A stretch of 60,734 bases of DNA from Saccharothrix sp. NRRL B-16348 (lineage in GTDB: Bacteria; Actinomycetota; Actinomycetes; Mycobacteriales; Pseudonocardiaceae): NCBI RefSeq assembly GCF_001280085.1, contig NZ_LGED01000218.1, positions 1 to 60,734 of the forward strand, in the 5' to 3' direction. The translations under genes were made by a program, and so were the position numbers. Shown one piece after another: positions 8,257 to 18,057 of the stretch. Below the pieces are notes generated by a model. That model did no database searches. It was not told the origin of the DNA and saw only the letters and a list, made by a program, of their open reading frames with translations. Every line of letters starts with the position of its first letter. Within the stretch, counting starts at the first letter, position 1.

Positions 8257-9093
8257 GTGCATACGGTGGCGGTGCTCAGCCTCAAGGGTGGCGTTGGGAA
8301 GACGACGGTCGCGCTCGGTCTCGCGTCGGCGGCGCTGCGGCGTGGCGTCCGCACGCTGGTCATCGACCTCGATCCACAGTGCAACGCCACCTCGACGCTG
8401 GAACCGGACGACACCGAGGCCAGCATCTACGACGTCCTGCAGGACCCGAGCCGCGACACGCTGGACAACGCGATCGCGCCCAGCGCGTGGGGCGACGGCG
8501 TCGACGTGCTGGCCGGTTCGGAGGACGCGGAGTCGCTGAACCACCCGGACCCTGGCGAGACGCGGCTCGGCAGGCTGCGTGAGGCGTTGCGGCTGTTGCA
8601 GGACGACGAGGACCCCTACCAGCTGGTGCTGCTGGACTGCCCGCCGTCGCTGGGTCAGCTGACCCGGTCGGCGCTGGTCGCGGCGGACCGGGCGCTGCTG
8701 GTGACGGAGCCGACGATGTTCGCGGTGGCGGGCGTGCAGCGGGCGTTCGAGGCGGTGCAGGCCGAGCGGGAGCACAACGAGCACCTGCAGCCGCTGGGCG
8801 TGGTGGTGAACCGCGTGCGGCCGAGGTCGCACGAGCACCAGTTCCGCATCGACGAGCTGCGCGACATCTTCGGGCCGCTGGTGATGCCGGTGGCGCTGCC
8901 GGACCGGCTCGCGGTGCAGCAGGCGCAGGGCGCGTGCATGCCGATCCACGAGTGGGGCACGCCGGGCGCGCGCGAGGTGGCGCTGGCGTTCAACCTGCTG
9001 CTGGCGCGGGTGCTGCGGATCAGCCGGAGCAGACGCAGGGCCGTGCACCACGACTTCGACGACGAGGAGATCGAGGAAGCGGTGGACGCATGA
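8257..9093 (+). CDS. ParA/MinD-like ATPase
   Basis: 278 residues. The N-terminus MHTVAVLSLKGGVGKTT carries the deviant Walker A motif, DLDPQCNATSTL the A' motif, and LLDCPPSLGQLTRSAL the Walker B region. No ParB gene is adjacent, so this is probably an orphan ParA that positions a protein complex or polar cargo rather than the chromosome (Streptomyces has an orphan ParJ of this kind). The C-terminal tail is acidic (DFDDEEIEEAVDA). The open frame reaches back to 7996 but overlaps the methyltransferase; GTG at 8257 fits the family start. LysE overlaps by 4 bases. Confidence 0.9.
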   Translation: MHTVAVLSLKGGVGKTTVALGLASAALRRGVRTLVIDLDPQCNATSTLEPDDTEASIYDVLQDPSRDTLDNAIAPSAWGDGVDVLAGSEDAESLNHPDPGETRLGRLREALRLLQDDEDPYQLVLLDCPPSLGQLTRSALVAADRALLVTEPTMFAVAGVQRAFEAVQAEREHNEHLQPLGVVVNRVRPRSHEHQFRIDELRDIFGPLVMPVALPDRLAVQQAQGACMPIHEWGTPGAREVALAFNLLLARVLRISRSRRRAVHHDFDDEEIEEAVDA

Positions 9094-9722
9094 GCACGCC
9101 CGCCCTCCTGGCGTTCACGGTCGCCGCCGTCCTGCTCACGATCACGCCCGGCCTGGACACCATGATGCTGCTGCGCATGGTGCTCGGCGGCGGGCGCAAG
9201 GCCGGTCTGGTCGGCGGGTTCGGCACCACGCTCGGCTGCCTGGTGTGGGGCGCGGCGAGCATCGCCGGGCTGACCGCCCTGCTGGTCGCGTCTCAATTCG
9301 CCTACGACGTGGTGCGCTACGCGGGCGCGGCGTACCTGCTGTGGCTCGGCGGTTCGGCGCTGTGGAAGTCGTGGCGCGGCACGTTCGACCGGCCGTCCGA
9401 CGTGCTCGCGATCACGCCCGCGCAGGCGTTGCGGACCGGGTTCACCACGAACCTGCTCAACCCCAAGATCGGCGTGTTCTACCTGAGCCTGCTCCCCCAG
9501 TTCCTGCCGTCCGACCAGGCGTCGGCCGGGTGGGGCGCGCTGCTGGTCGGCGTGCACGTGGCGATCGGCCAGGTGTGGCAGCTCGTCGTGGTGTGGCTCG
9601 CCGGGCGGGCAGTGGCCGTGCTGACCAGGCCCGCGGTGCGGCGGTGGACCGAGCGGCTGACCGCGTCCGTGCTGGTCGGGTTCGGCCTGAAGGTGGCTTT
9701 CGACAGCGGTGCCCGAGGGTGA
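9090..9722 (+). CDS. LysE family amino-acid/metabolite exporter
   Basis: 210 residues with about six membrane segments typical of LysE/RhtB proteins, the ITPGLDTMMLLR motif in the first loop, and the conserved TGFTTNLLNPKIGVFYLSLLPQF region at 115-140. It exports an amino acid or related molecule; the substrate cannot be told. The ATG overlaps the parA-like stop (ATGA), so translation is probably coupled. Its 3' end overlaps nei2 by 14 bases. Confidence 0.9.
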   Translation: MSTPALLAFTVAAVLLTITPGLDTMMLLRMVLGGGRKAGLVGGFGTTLGCLVWGAASIAGLTALLVASQFAYDVVRYAGAAYLLWLGGSALWKSWRGTFDRPSDVLAITPAQALRTGFTTNLLNPKIGVFYLSLLPQFLPSDQASAGWGALLVGVHVAIGQVWQLVVVWLAGRAVAVLTRPAVRRWTERLTASVLVGFGLKVAFDSGARG

Positions 9723-10503
9723 CACGGTCTTCCTGGCCGGGCACCGCCTGAACGAGGCGCTGGCCGGCCGCCGGCTCCTGCGCGGCGAGCTCCGCCACCC
9801 GAGGTGGGCCACCGCCGACCTGAGCGGGCGGGACGTGCTCGAGGTGCGTTCGGTGGGCAAGCACCTGTTCACCCGGTTCTCCGGCGACCTGAGCCTGCAC
9901 AGCCACTTCCGGATGGACGGCGCCTGGCACCTCTACCGGCCGGGCGAGCGCTGGCGGCGTCCCGGCCACCAGGTGCGGGCGTTGCTGGAGGTGCCGGACC
10001 GGGTCGCGGTGGGGTTCGCGCTGCACGACCTGGAACTGCTGCCGACCGACCAGGAGTCGCGGCTGGTCGGCCACCTGGGGCCGGACCTGCTGGGCGACTG
10101 GGACGACGGACGGGCGGCCGAGGCGGTCGCCAGGCTCGTCGCGGACCCGGACCGCGAGATCGGGCTCGCCCTGCTCGACCAGCGGGTGGTGGCGGGCGTG
10201 GGGAACCTCTACAAGGCCGAGGTGTGCTTCCTGCTCGGCGTCTCGCCGTGGAGCCCGGTGTCGGCGGTGGACCCGGCGGAGGCGGTGCGACTGGCGCGCA
10301 AGCTGCTGCTGGCCAACGCGTGGCGGCCGGAGCAGAACACGACCGGCCTGATGGGGCGCGGGCGGCAGCACTGGGTGTTCGAGCGGGGCGGCAAGCCGTG
10401 CCTGCGCTGCGGGACCGGTGTGCGCGTCGGCGGGCAGGGCGCGGGTGTGCTGGAGCGTCCCGCGTACTGGTGCCCGCGCTGCCAGCCTGGGCCGATCGCT
10501 TAG
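9709..10503 (+). CDS. nei2: Fpg/Nei family DNA glycosylase (Nei2-like)
   Basis: 264 residues. The mature N-terminus MPEGDTV supplies the catalytic Pro2 and Glu3. The middle holds [11 protein letters not shown] and the helix-two-turn-helix [14 protein letters not shown]. The C-terminus carries a zinc finger of two CxxC pairs (CLRCG and WCPRC). It excises oxidised pyrimidines and nicks abasic sites. The pattern matches mycobacterial Nei2 better than MutM, which begins MPELPEVE. The GTG start lies inside lysE. Its TAG stop is part of the pyrD -10 box. Confidence 0.92.
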   Translation: MPEGDTVFLAGHRLNEALAGRRLLRGELRHPRWATADLSGRDVLEVRSVGKHLFTRFSGDLSLHSHFRMDGAWHLYRPGERWRRPGHQVRALLEVPDRVAVGFALHDLELLPTDQESRLVGHLGPDLLGDWDDGRAAEAVARLVADPDREIGLALLDQRVVAGVGNLYKAEVCFLLGVSPWSPVSAVDPAEAVRLARKLLLANAWRPEQNTTGLMGRGRQHWVFERGGKPCLRCGTGVRVGGQGAGVLERPAYWCPRCQPGPIA

Positions 10504-10506
10504 GGT
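10501..10506 (+). promoter_or_regulatory. -10 box (TAGGGT) for leaderless pyrD; contains the nei2 stop codon
   Basis: TAGGGT with TAG as the nei2 stop, 7 bases, then GTG at 10514. Confidence 0.6.
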
Positions 10507-10513
10507 TACCGCC

Positions 10514-11536
10514 GTGGTCTACAAGAGCGTGGTGCGCAAGGCGTTGTTCCGGATGCACGGCGGGGACGCGGAGCGGGTCCACGAGACCACCCTCGGCGTG
10601 CTGGCGGCGCTGAGCCCGGCGGCGAAGCTCGTGCGGCGCAAGCCCGCCGCGCCGCGCACCGTCTTCGGCGTGCGGTTCCCCAACCCGGTCGGCCTGGCCG
10701 CCGGACTGGACAAGAACGGCCGGGCGCTGCCCGCGTGGGGCGCGCTCGGGTTCGGGTTCGTCGAGGTCGGCACGGTGACGCGGCACGCGCAGCCGGGCAA
10801 CCCGAAGCCGCGCCTGTTCCGGCTGCGCGACAGCGAGGCGATCATCAACCGGATGGGCTTCAACAACGACGGCGCGCTGGAGCTGGCCAACCGGCTCGAC
10901 CGCCTCGGCCCGCTGTCCGTGCCGCTGGGCATCAGCCTGGGCAAGTCCAAGGTCACGCCGGTCGAGGACGCCGTGGAGGACTACCGGACGTCCCTGCGGG
11001 CGCTCTACCGGCACGGCGACTACTTCGCGATCAACATCAGCTCGCCCAACACGCCGGGCCTGCGCAGCCTGCAGGACCGCGGTGCGCTGACCGAGCTGCT
11101 GTCCGCGCTCGACGCCACCGCCCACGACCTGGCCGGCTCGAAGCCGCGCAAGCCGATCCTGGTCAAGATCGCGCCGGACCTGACCGACTCCGCGATCGCC
11201 GAGCTGCTGGAGGTCTGCGCCGCGCACGGGATCAGCGGCCTGATCGCGACCAACACCACGTTGTCGCGCGAGGGCCTGGCACCCGGCGACCGGCACCTGG
11301 CGCACGAGGCGGGCGGGCTGAGCGGCAGGCCGTTGGCCGAACGGGCCCGCGAGGTCGTGCGGTTCGTCAGCCGGGAGACCGACGGCAAGCTGCCGATCAT
11401 CGGCGTCGGCGGCATCGCGAGCCCGGACGACGCGAAGCGGATGCTGGACGCGGGCGCGAGCCTGATCCAGCTCTACACCGCGTTCATCTACGAGGGCCCC
11501 GGGTTGGTGCACCGCATCAACCGCGCGCTGCGCTGA
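10514..11536 (+). CDS. pyrD: Dihydroorotate dehydrogenase, class 2 (quinone)
   Basis: 340 residues. It oxidises dihydroorotate to orotate in pyrimidine synthesis and is membrane-associated through an N-terminal helix ([20 protein letters not shown]). FMN-site motifs visible are [34 protein letters not shown] (with the class 2 catalytic Ser), TNTT and GVGGI. The GTG at 10514 fits the family N-terminus, has no Shine-Dalgarno sequence and sits 7 bases after a -10 box. It faces a nucleobase permease, which makes functional sense for pyrimidine supply. Confidence 0.96.
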   Translation: MVYKSVVRKALFRMHGGDAERVHETTLGVLAALSPAAKLVRRKPAAPRTVFGVRFPNPVGLAAGLDKNGRALPAWGALGFGFVEVGTVTRHAQPGNPKPRLFRLRDSEAIINRMGFNNDGALELANRLDRLGPLSVPLGISLGKSKVTPVEDAVEDYRTSLRALYRHGDYFAINISSPNTPGLRSLQDRGALTELLSALDATAHDLAGSKPRKPILVKIAPDLTDSAIAELLEVCAAHGISGLIATNTTLSREGLAPGDRHLAHEAGGLSGRPLAERAREVVRFVSRETDGKLPIIGVGGIASPDDAKRMLDAGASLIQLYTAFIYEGPGLVHRINRALR

Positions 11537-11562
11537 CTTGCCGCTGCCCCGCAGACCGGTCG

Positions 11563-12807
11563 CTAGGTCTTCCGGGCGGTGCGCAGCCAGCGCAGGACCG
11601 GGTGCAGGATCACCACGAGCAGCGAGCCCCAGACCAGGCCGCCGAGTTCCATGTCGCCCAGCTCCAACGTCAGGTCGCCGACCCCGGCGACCAGGGCCGC
11701 GCCGCCGACCAGCGCGTTGCCCGGGTTGGTCAGGTCGACCCGGTTGTCCATCCACACCCGCACGCCGACCAGGCTGATCAGGCCGAGCAGCACCAGTGTC
11801 GCCCCGCCCACCACGCCCGCCGGGATGGTCGACAGCACGGCGGTGATCTTCGGCGAGAACGCCATCAGCACCGCGGCCACCCCCGTCACCGCGTAGGCGG
11901 CGGTCGAGAAGACCTTGGTCACGCCCATCACGCCGATGTTCTCGGAGTACGTGGTGGTGCCCGAACCGCCGCCGACACCGGCCAGCGCGGTGGACACGCC
12001 GTTGGCGATGATCGAGTCGCCGACGTTGCCGTCGAGGTTGCGGCCGGTCAGCGCGCCGATCGCCTTGACGTGGCCGACGTTCTCCGCGACCAGCACGATC
12101 ACCACCGGCAGCACGAGCAGGGTCACCGTCGGCCGCAGCTCCGGCGCGTGGAACTCGGGCAGCCCGATCCAGGCCGCCCGACTCACCGCGGCCGTGTCGA
12201 CCAGGCCGAGCCAGAAGCCGAGCGCCCACCCGACGACCACGCCGATGAGCACGGAGAAGCGGAACGACGTGCCGCGGCCGAGCACGCCGCACAGCAGGAT
12301 GATGCCCATCGTGACCACGGCGGGCAGCGGCTGCTGGGCGAACGAGTCGGTGGCCCGGTGCGACAGGTTGAGCCCGATCAGCACGACCACCGCGCCGGTC
12401 ACCACGGGCGGCATCACGGCTTCCAGCAGCCGCACGCCGAGCGCCTTCACCGCGACCCCGATGATGATCACCAGCAGGCCGGCCGCGAGCACGCCGCCGA
12501 GCTGCGCGGCGATGCCCTCGTCGCGGGCGGCGGACAGCGGGGCGATGAACGCGAACGACGCGCCGAGGTAGCTGGGCACGCGGTTGCGGGTAATCAGCAG
12601 GAACAGCAGCGTGCCGACGCCGGAGAACAGCAGGGTGGTGCTGACCGGAAGACCGGTGGTGGCGGGGACGAGGATCGTGGCGCCTGCCATCGCGACCAGG
12701 TGCTGGACGCCGAAACCGATGGTGCGCGGCCAGCTCAGCCGCTCCTGCGGCGCGACGGCGTCACCATCGATGGGGCGGCCATCGCCGCGCACGGTCCACA
12801 ACGCCAC
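11563..12807 (-). CDS. NCS2 family nucleobase permease (uracil/xanthine type)
   Basis: 414 residues with about 14 hydrophobic segments. The NCS2 signature regions are clear: QHLVAMAGATILVP in TM1, GLNLSHRATD, VAENVGHVKAIGALTGRNL in TM8, and GGGSGTTTYSENIGVMGVTKV, which forms the substrate-binding loop of TM10. It is a proton- or sodium-coupled importer of uracil or another base. The GTG start has GGGGAGG 7 bases upstream. It converges on pyrD with a 26-base gap. Uracil is the likeliest substrate given that neighbour, but xanthine is not excluded. Confidence 0.9.
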   Translation of the reverse strand: MALWTVRGDGRPIDGDAVAPQERLSWPRTIGFGVQHLVAMAGATILVPATTGLPVSTTLLFSGVGTLLFLLITRNRVPSYLGASFAFIAPLSAARDEGIAAQLGGVLAAGLLVIIIGVAVKALGVRLLEAVMPPVVTGAVVVLIGLNLSHRATDSFAQQPLPAVVTMGIILLCGVLGRGTSFRFSVLIGVVVGWALGFWLGLVDTAAVSRAAWIGLPEFHAPELRPTVTLLVLPVVIVLVAENVGHVKAIGALTGRNLDGNVGDSIIANGVSTALAGVGGGSGTTTYSENIGVMGVTKVFSTAAYAVTGVAAVLMAFSPKITAVLSTIPAGVVGGATLVLLGLISLVGVRVWMDNRVDLTNPGNALVGGAALVAGVGDLTLELGDMELGGLVWGSLLVVILHPVLRWLRTARKT

Positions 12808-13026
12808 TCAATGACCTCCCCGGCGACCAGGACGGACCACGCTGTCCGACCCAGGGATCCTGCCACGCCAAGTAGTGGCTGCGGCTATATAACGGTCTGA
12901 TAATCACACGATCGCAGCAGCGTACGCCACCGAGGACGTGAGGTCAGCCCAACTCCGCTACGCAACGTGACGTAATCGCGGTTCGTGCAGATGGCCGTGC
13001 GGCCGGTGTGGAGATCCGCGCCGTGC

Positions 13027-13806
13027 TCAGCGCGACAGCTCGCGCAACGCCGAGGCGAGGCCCGCCAGGTGGTCCGTCGCGTCGCCCAGCACCTGCCGGG
13101 GGTCGGAGGCGGTGCTCTCGGCGAGCACCCGACCGGCCGCGGCGACCAGGCCGCAGTAGCCGTCCACACCCTCGTCCAGCTGGGTCCGCAGTCTTCGCAC
13201 CCCTTCGACCAGCGGCGCGCGGTCCAGCGGCGGGGCGGTGTCCCGCGCCCGTTCCACGGCCTGCAGCTGGCGGGAGACGGCCCGGATCGCGGACGCGGCC
13301 TCGGCGCCGGTGGCGCGGGCCTGCTCGACCGAGTCGGTGGGGATCGACGTCAACGCCGCCGAGTCGAGCTGGCGCAGCAGCTCCCGCAGCGTGTCCTGGG
13401 CGTCTTCCAGCCGTTCCATCGGCTGACGTGCCGCCGAGGACCGGGCGGGCAGCGGCTCGGGCGCCGGCGCGGCCTCCAGCTGCCGGCGCTCGGCGTCGAT
13501 GCCCCTCATCTTCAAGTTCGTGCGCACGGCCAGCACGGACGTGCCGGCGAACCCGAGGGCCGCCACCACGCCGGGCGCCGTGCCTAGCGCGCCCACCAGC
13601 GTGAGCGTGCCGACCACCGCGAGCAGGGCCAGCACGATCAGCCAGAAGGTGAGCACGCGGCTCGATCGGCGGTACCGCCGATCGAGCTTCGCGCGCGGGT
13701 CGTTCCAGGCGGCGTACCGCCGTTTCACCTGGTCCGCGATCTGCCCTTGGAGCTGGCTGCCGATGACCTGGGCGATCTCGCCGGCCACCTTCCGCCGGGG
13801 TTCCAT
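13027..13806 (-). CDS. pspM: PspM-like envelope-stress membrane protein
   Basis: 259 residues from ATG 13806, 17 bases after the pspA stop. Two adjacent hydrophobic segments (about 50-72 and 76-95) are followed by a long helical cytoplasmic part. Position and layout match PspM (Rv2743c), which recruits PspA to the membrane in mycobacteria. There is no PspN-like gene beyond it. The ORF extends to 13926, but that part overlaps pspA. Confidence 0.82.
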   Translation of the reverse strand: MEPRRKVAGEIAQVIGSQLQGQIADQVKRRYAAWNDPRAKLDRRYRRSSRVLTFWLIVLALLAVVGTLTLVGALGTAPGVVAALGFAGTSVLAVRTNLKMRGIDAERRQLEAAPAPEPLPARSSAARQPMERLEDAQDTLRELLRQLDSAALTSIPTDSVEQARATGAEAASAIRAVSRQLQAVERARDTAPPLDRAPLVEGVRRLRTQLDEGVDGYCGLVAAAGRVLAESTASDPRQVLGDATDHLAGLASALRELSR

Positions 13807-13822
13807 CGCGGACACCACCCTC

Positions 13823-14686
13823 TCAGCCCTGGCTCGCCGGCGGGTTCTGCTGGATCTGCTGGGTCGGCTGCGCCTGGGTCTGCTGCACCCGCTGCTGGAT
13901 CTCCTGCTGGATGCTGGCGGCGGCACTGGCGGGCTGACCGCTCGTCACCTCGCCGGCGACCTTGCCGCCCGCCATCGACGCCCGGATCTGCTCCAGTCGG
14001 GAGTGGCCCGCCATCTCGGTGGTCGACTGCTGGACCTCCAGCATCCGGCCCTGCACCGAGTTCTGCGCCAGCTCCGCGGAACCGAGCGCGGTGGTGTACC
14101 GCTTCTCGATCTTGTCGCGGACCTCCTCCAGCGACGGCGTGTTGCCCGGCGCGGCCAGCTCGGTCATCTGGCGCAGCGAGTGGGAGACCTGCTCCTGCAT
14201 CTTCGCCTGCTCCAGCTGGCTGAGCAGCTTCGTGCGCTCCGCGAGCTTGGTCTGCAGGACCATCGCGTTGCGCTCGACCGCCTGCTTCGCCTGCGTCGCC
14301 GCCTGCAACGCCTGGTCGTGCAGCGTCTTCAGGTCCTCGATGCTCTGCTCAGCCGTCACCAGCTGGGTGGCGAAGCCCTGCGCGGCGGTCTCGAACTGCG
14401 TCGCGCGCGGCTCGTCACCCTTCGCCCTGGCCTCGTCGGCGAGCACGAGCGCCTGGCGTGCGGATGCCTGGAGCTTCTCCACCTCGCCGAGCTGGCGGTT
14501 GAGCTTCATCTCGAGCTGGCGCTGGTTGCCGATCACCGCGGCGGCCTGCTGGGACAGCGCCTGGTGCTGCCGCTGCGCCTCCTCGATGGCCTGCTGGATC
14601 TGCACCTTCGGGTCGGCGTGCTCGTCGATCTTGGACGAAAAAGCCGCCATGAAGTACTTCCATGCCTTCACGAAAGGGTTGGCCAT
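13823..14686 (-). CDS. pspA: PspA/IM30 family envelope-stress effector
   Basis: 287 residues starting [27 protein letters not shown], the amphipathic helix and first coiled coil of PspA. Long coiled coils follow to about 225, then a Gln-rich tail (about 240-285) absent from E. coli PspA. It assembles on damaged membrane and restrains its own activators. AGGAG lies directly before the ATG. An ECF-type promoter lies 50-75 bases upstream. The cluster order clgR-pspA-pspM is that of M. tuberculosis. Confidence 0.93.
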   Translation of the reverse strand: MANPFVKAWKYFMAAFSSKIDEHADPKVQIQQAIEEAQRQHQALSQQAAAVIGNQRQLEMKLNRQLGEVEKLQASARQALVLADEARAKGDEPRATQFETAAQGFATQLVTAEQSIEDLKTLHDQALQAATQAKQAVERNAMVLQTKLAERTKLLSQLEQAKMQEQVSHSLRQMTELAAPGNTPSLEEVRDKIEKRYTTALGSAELAQNSVQGRMLEVQQSTTEMAGHSRLEQIRASMAGGKVAGEVTSGQPASAAASIQQEIQQRVQQTQAQPTQQIQQNPPASQG

Positions 14687-14735
14687 CTCCTACGCCTGCC
14701 TTCTCCGCACTTCCCTGGCTCGCGCTCGTGATTGG

Positions 14736-14762
14736 CAACGACCCGGTGCCGGTGTTGGTTCC
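14736..14762 (-). promoter_or_regulatory. ECF (SigE-type) promoter of pspA
   Basis: On the minus strand GGAACC, 16 bases, CGTTG. This matches the mycobacterial/corynebacterial SigE consensus. The predicted start point is about 40-45 bases before the pspA ATG. Confidence 0.6.
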
Positions 14763-14924
14763 ATCGTGTCAGTTGTCCCGCGCTGCTTCCACCGACCTGG
14801 GGAGATATCCGGGATCACCCTGAGTCACCCCCAGACTTTCGTCGGCATGGTCATCCTGCCCGCCCGCCCTCCGGGCGACGCGCCGACCCCGTGCGGGGTT
14901 GCCAACTCGTTGCCAAGCGCCGAA

Positions 14925-14951
14925 AGCCGAGCCGGTCGGACCGGCTCGGCT
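14925..14951 (-). terminator. Hairpin behind clgR
   Basis: AGCCGAGCCGGTC and its complement flank one base, with TTTCGG following on the minus strand. It lies 20 bases past the clgR stop and would separate clgR from pspA, unlike the mycobacterial co-transcribed operon. Confidence 0.65.
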
Positions 14952-14971
14952 CTGGCACGTGTCAGCTGGGG

Positions 14972-15397
14972 TTACGCCGCCACCACCGCGTTGCGCGGTT
15001 TGCTGATGGAAGTGGACAGCCGGTGCGTCAGCACGGGCTGCAACCGCAGGTCGGACAAGTCGTTGCCGATCACCGCGGGCACCATCGTGCCGCCCTCCAG
15101 ACCCGCCGACGCGGACGCGGGCGCCCGTTCGGTGAGCTCGGCCGGGGTCGGCACGGGACGCTGGACGGCGCCGATGTCCGAGGCGACCAGGTGCAGCAGC
15201 TCCGACAAGGGCAGGTCCAACGCTTCGCAGATCGCGGCCAACAGCTCGCTGGACGCCTCCTTGCGGCCACGCTCCACCTCGGAGAGGTACCCCAGGCTGA
15301 CGCGGGCGGTCCTGGAGACCTCGCGCAGCGTGCGGCGTTGGGTGGTGCGGGCATGGCGGAGCCGATCACCGATCGCCTCGCGTAGCAGCACGGTCAT
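14972..15397 (-). CDS. clgR: ClgR, XRE-family activator of Clp protease and stress genes
   Basis: 141 residues. The helix-turn-helix spans about 8-62 ([39 protein letters not shown] region), a classic Cro/C1 domain with the [11 protein letters not shown] recognition helix. The C-terminus ends VVAA; in Streptomyces a terminal Ala-Ala marks ClgR for ClpP degradation (established). ATG 15397 is chosen for AAGGAGG 7-8 bases upstream. A ClgR-type operator lies 76 bases upstream. Confidence 0.92.
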   Translation of the reverse strand: MTVLLREAIGDRLRHARTTQRRTLREVSRTARVSLGYLSEVERGRKEASSELLAAICEALDLPLSELLHLVASDIGAVQRPVPTPAELTERAPASASAGLEGGTMVPAVIGNDLSDLRLQPVLTHRLSTSISKPRNAVVAA

Positions 15398-15472
15398 CGC
15401 GCGCCTCCTTCCGGCCGGCCGTGCCACCACGTTACCGACCCGTCCCGTCGACGGGCAGTGACTTCCCGACAC

Positions 15473-15489
15473 GTCCGCCAAGGGCGAAC
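15473..15489. promoter_or_regulatory. ClgR box upstream of clgR
   Basis: GTCCGC, 5 bases, GCGAAC: one mismatch from the GTTCGC-N5-GCGAAC operator described for Streptomyces ClgR. The position suggests autoregulation. Confidence 0.55.
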
Positions 15490-15553
15490 GAGTGAACTCA
15501 TCGGTAAGTTCCCGCGTGCGTGTCCGGGTGTGACCGGGAACGCGCAGCTCACG

Positions 15554-16027
15554 TCACTCGACGGGGATCTTGAGGTGGTCGCGCAGGAGGTTCAGCGCCG
15601 CCGTTGTCGAACTCTTGCGCACTTCGTCACGACCACCACCGAGAGTGAGCGATCGGACGGACGTTCCGGACGGACCGGACAAACCGATGTGGACGGTGCC
15701 CGGTCCGACGCCGTCCTGGGGGTCGGGGCCGGCCACACCGGTCAGCCCGAGACCCCACGTCGCGCCGCAGCGCTCGCGTGCGCCCTCGGCGAGCTGCCGG
15801 GCCACCTCGGGGTGCACGGCGCCGTGTTCGGCCAGCAGCGTGGCGTCCACGCCCGCGAGCGTGTGCTTGAGGTCCGTCGCGTAGACCACGAGCCCGCCGC
15901 GCACCACGGCGCTGGAGCCGGGCACGGAGGTCAGCTCGGCCGTCACCAGGCCCGCGGTCAGCGATTCGGCGGCGGCGACCGTCTCGCCGCGCTCCTTCAG
16001 GACCCGGACGACGTCGGCGGCGCTCAC
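15554..16027 (-). CDS. pncC: CinA C-terminal family nicotinamide-nucleotide amidohydrolase
   Basis: 157 residues, only the C-terminal domain of CinA. Motifs are ETVAAAESLTAGLVTAEL (active-site Ser in the ESxTxG position), GGLVVYATDLKHTLAGV and GLGLTGVAGPDPQDGVGPGTVHIG. It deamidates NMN in the pyridine nucleotide salvage route. GTG at 16027 overlaps the pgsA stop (GTGA), giving coupled translation of rimO-pgsA-pncC. Length is normal for stand-alone PncC. Confidence 0.92.
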   Translation of the reverse strand: MSAADVVRVLKERGETVAAAESLTAGLVTAELTSVPGSSAVVRGGLVVYATDLKHTLAGVDATLLAEHGAVHPEVARQLAEGARERCGATWGLGLTGVAGPDPQDGVGPGTVHIGLSGPSGTSVRSLTLGGGRDEVRKSSTTAALNLLRDHLKIPVE

Positions 16028-16608
16028 GCCCCGGCCACCGCCCGCTTGCCCCTGGCCCGCAGCCGGAACGCGCGGATGACGTAGTCGACGCCCGTGACGA
16101 CGGTCAGCACCACGGCCGCGCCCATCGTGGTCACCGACACCGCGTCCAGCCAGCTCGGCAGCGGCAGCACGTACAGGCCGATGGCGACGATCTGCACGAG
16201 CGTCTTGACCTTGCCGCCGCGGCTGGCCGGGATCACGCCGTGCCGGATGACCCAGAAGCGCAGCAGCGTCACGCCCAGCTCGCGGACCGCGATGACGATC
16301 GTCACCCACCACGGCAGCTCGCCGAGCAGGCTCAGGCCCACCAGCGCGGCGCCGGTCAGCGCCTTGTCCGCGATCGGGTCGGCGATCTTGCCGAAGTCGG
16401 TGATCAGGCCGTGCTTGCGGGCCAGGTTGCCGTCCACGTGGTCGGTGACCGACGCCACGGCGAACACCCCGAACGCGGCCAGCCGCCACCACGGCTGGTG
16501 ACCGTCCTCGGCGAACAGCAGGTAGAGGAACACCGGCACGAGCACCAGCCGGGACATCGTCAGCACGTTGGCGATGTTCAGCACCGGCACGCGCGCGGGT
16601 TCGGTCAC
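16024..16608 (-). CDS. pgsA: CDP-alcohol phosphatidyltransferase (PgsA)
   Basis: 194 residues with 5-6 membrane helices. The family motif D-x2-DG-x2-AR-x8-G-x3-D-x3-D is complete in the stretch starting DHVDGNLAR. It most likely makes phosphatidylglycerol phosphate from CDP-diacylglycerol and glycerol-3-phosphate. The equivalent mycobacterial locus holds pgsA3. The GTG start overlaps the rimO stop by 4 bases, and the gene ends overlapping pncC. Confidence 0.92.
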   Translation of the reverse strand: MTEPARVPVLNIANVLTMSRLVLVPVFLYLLFAEDGHQPWWRLAAFGVFAVASVTDHVDGNLARKHGLITDFGKIADPIADKALTGAALVGLSLLGELPWWVTIVIAVRELGVTLLRFWVIRHGVIPASRGGKVKTLVQIVAIGLYVLPLPSWLDAVSVTTMGAAVVLTVVTGVDYVIRAFRLRARGKRAVAGA

Positions 16609-18014
16609 CTCGGGAGCACCTCGATGGCGGAGACGACCAGGTCGACACCCTCGGACTCGTCGACCCGGCAGCGCACCAGGTCGCCGACCTTCAGGCCGTC
16701 GGCGTTCGTGATGACGCACTCGCCGTCGACCTCGGGCGCCTGGTGGGCGGCGCGGCCGACGCAGTCGTTGTCGTCGTCCTCCTCGGTCTCCACCAGGACG
16801 ACGACCTCGTCGCCGACGCGGTCCTCGGCGCGCTGGGACGTGAGCTCCTCGACCAGGTTGGAGATGCGGGCGACGCGCTCGGCGATGGTGTCGGCGTCCA
16901 GCTTGTCCGGCAGGCCCTCGGCCTCGGTGCCGTCCTCGTCGGAGTAGCCGAACACGCCCACCGCGTCCAGCCGGGCGGCGGTGAGGAAGCGCTCCAGCTC
17001 GGCCACGTCGTCCTCGGTCTCGCCGGGGAAGCCGACGATGACGTTGCTGCGGATGCCCGCACGCGGCGCGAGGGAGCGGATCTGCTCGACCAGGCCGAGG
17101 AACGACTCGGTGGAGCCGAACCGGCGCATCCGGCGCAGCACGGGCTCGCTGGAGTGCTGGAAGGACATGTCGAAGTAGTCGGCCACGCCGTCGGTCGTGG
17201 CGATGGCCTTGACCAGCGTGGGCTTGGTCTCGGCGGGCTGCAGGTAGGACACGCGGACGCGGTCGATGCCGGGCACCTTCGCGAGCCGCTGCAGGAGCAG
17301 TTCGAGGCCGCCCAGCTCGCGGGGCAGGTCCTTGGCGTAGGAAGTCGAGTTCTCGGAGACCAGGAACACCTCGCGGACGCCCTGCTCGGCCAGCCACATC
17401 GCCTCGGCCACCACCTCGTCCGGGTGGCGGGACACGAACGCGCCGCGGAACGACGGGATCGCGCAGAACGAGCAGCGGCGGTCGCAGCCGGAGGCGATCT
17501 TCAGCGGCGCCACGGGCGTGTCGGCGAGGCGGGTGCGGAGCACGCGCGGCCCCCAGCCGTGCCCCGGGACCTGCACCTCTTCGGCCGCCTTCGGCCGCTG
17601 CACGGGCGTGAGCGGCAGGAGCGTGCGCCGGTCGACCGGCTTGTGCGACTCGATGCTCTGACCGGCCAGGACGTCGTCCAGCCGGTCGGCGAGGTCGGTG
17701 TAGTGGTCGAACCCGAGCACGGCGTTCGCCTCGGGCAGGCTGTCGGCCAGCTCGGCGCCGTAGCGCTCGGCCATGCACCCGACCGCGACCACCTTCGCGC
17801 CGCTGTCGGCGGCGGCGAGGAGGGTGTCCACGGAGTCCTTCTTGGCGGACTCCACGAAGCCGCACGTGTTGACCACGACCACGTCGGCTTCGTCGTCGAC
17901 CAGCTCCCAGCCGCCGGCGGTGAGGCGGCCGGCGAGTTCTTCAGAGTCGACTTCGTTGCGGGCGCACCCGAGGGTCAGCATGGCGACGCGCTTGGACGTG
18001 GTGGGGGAAGACAC
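16605..18014 (-). CDS. rimO: Ribosomal protein S12 methylthiotransferase
   Basis: 469 residues. An N-terminal UPF0004 domain ([27 protein letters not shown], with three cluster cysteines), a radical-SAM domain ([18 protein letters not shown], CxxxCxxC) and a C-terminal TRAM domain (about 400-465) are all present. It adds a methylthio group to Asp of ribosomal protein S12. The specific RimO rather than MiaB identity follows from the N-terminal LGCARN motif. The start is leaderless: GTG at 18014 sits 7 bases after TACGCT. Confidence 0.96.
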   Translation of the reverse strand: MSSPTTSKRVAMLTLGCARNEVDSEELAGRLTAGGWELVDDEADVVVVNTCGFVESAKKDSVDTLLAAADSGAKVVAVGCMAERYGAELADSLPEANAVLGFDHYTDLADRLDDVLAGQSIESHKPVDRRTLLPLTPVQRPKAAEEVQVPGHGWGPRVLRTRLADTPVAPLKIASGCDRRCSFCAIPSFRGAFVSRHPDEVVAEAMWLAEQGVREVFLVSENSTSYAKDLPRELGGLELLLQRLAKVPGIDRVRVSYLQPAETKPTLVKAIATTDGVADYFDMSFQHSSEPVLRRMRRFGSTESFLGLVEQIRSLAPRAGIRSNVIVGFPGETEDDVAELERFLTAARLDAVGVFGYSDEDGTEAEGLPDKLDADTIAERVARISNLVEELTSQRAEDRVGDEVVVLVETEEDDDNDCVGRAAHQAPEVDGECVITNADGLKVGDLVRCRVDESEGVDLVVSAIEVLPR

Positions 18015-18021
18015 GGTGCTC

Positions 18022-18027
18022 AGCGTA
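18022..18027 (-). promoter_or_regulatory. -10 box (TACGCT) for leaderless rimO operon
   Basis: TACGCT on the minus strand, 7 bases, then the rimO GTG. Confidence 0.6.
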
Positions 18028-18057
18028 ACCGGCGCCCGCCCCCTCCCCGTCCAGCGC

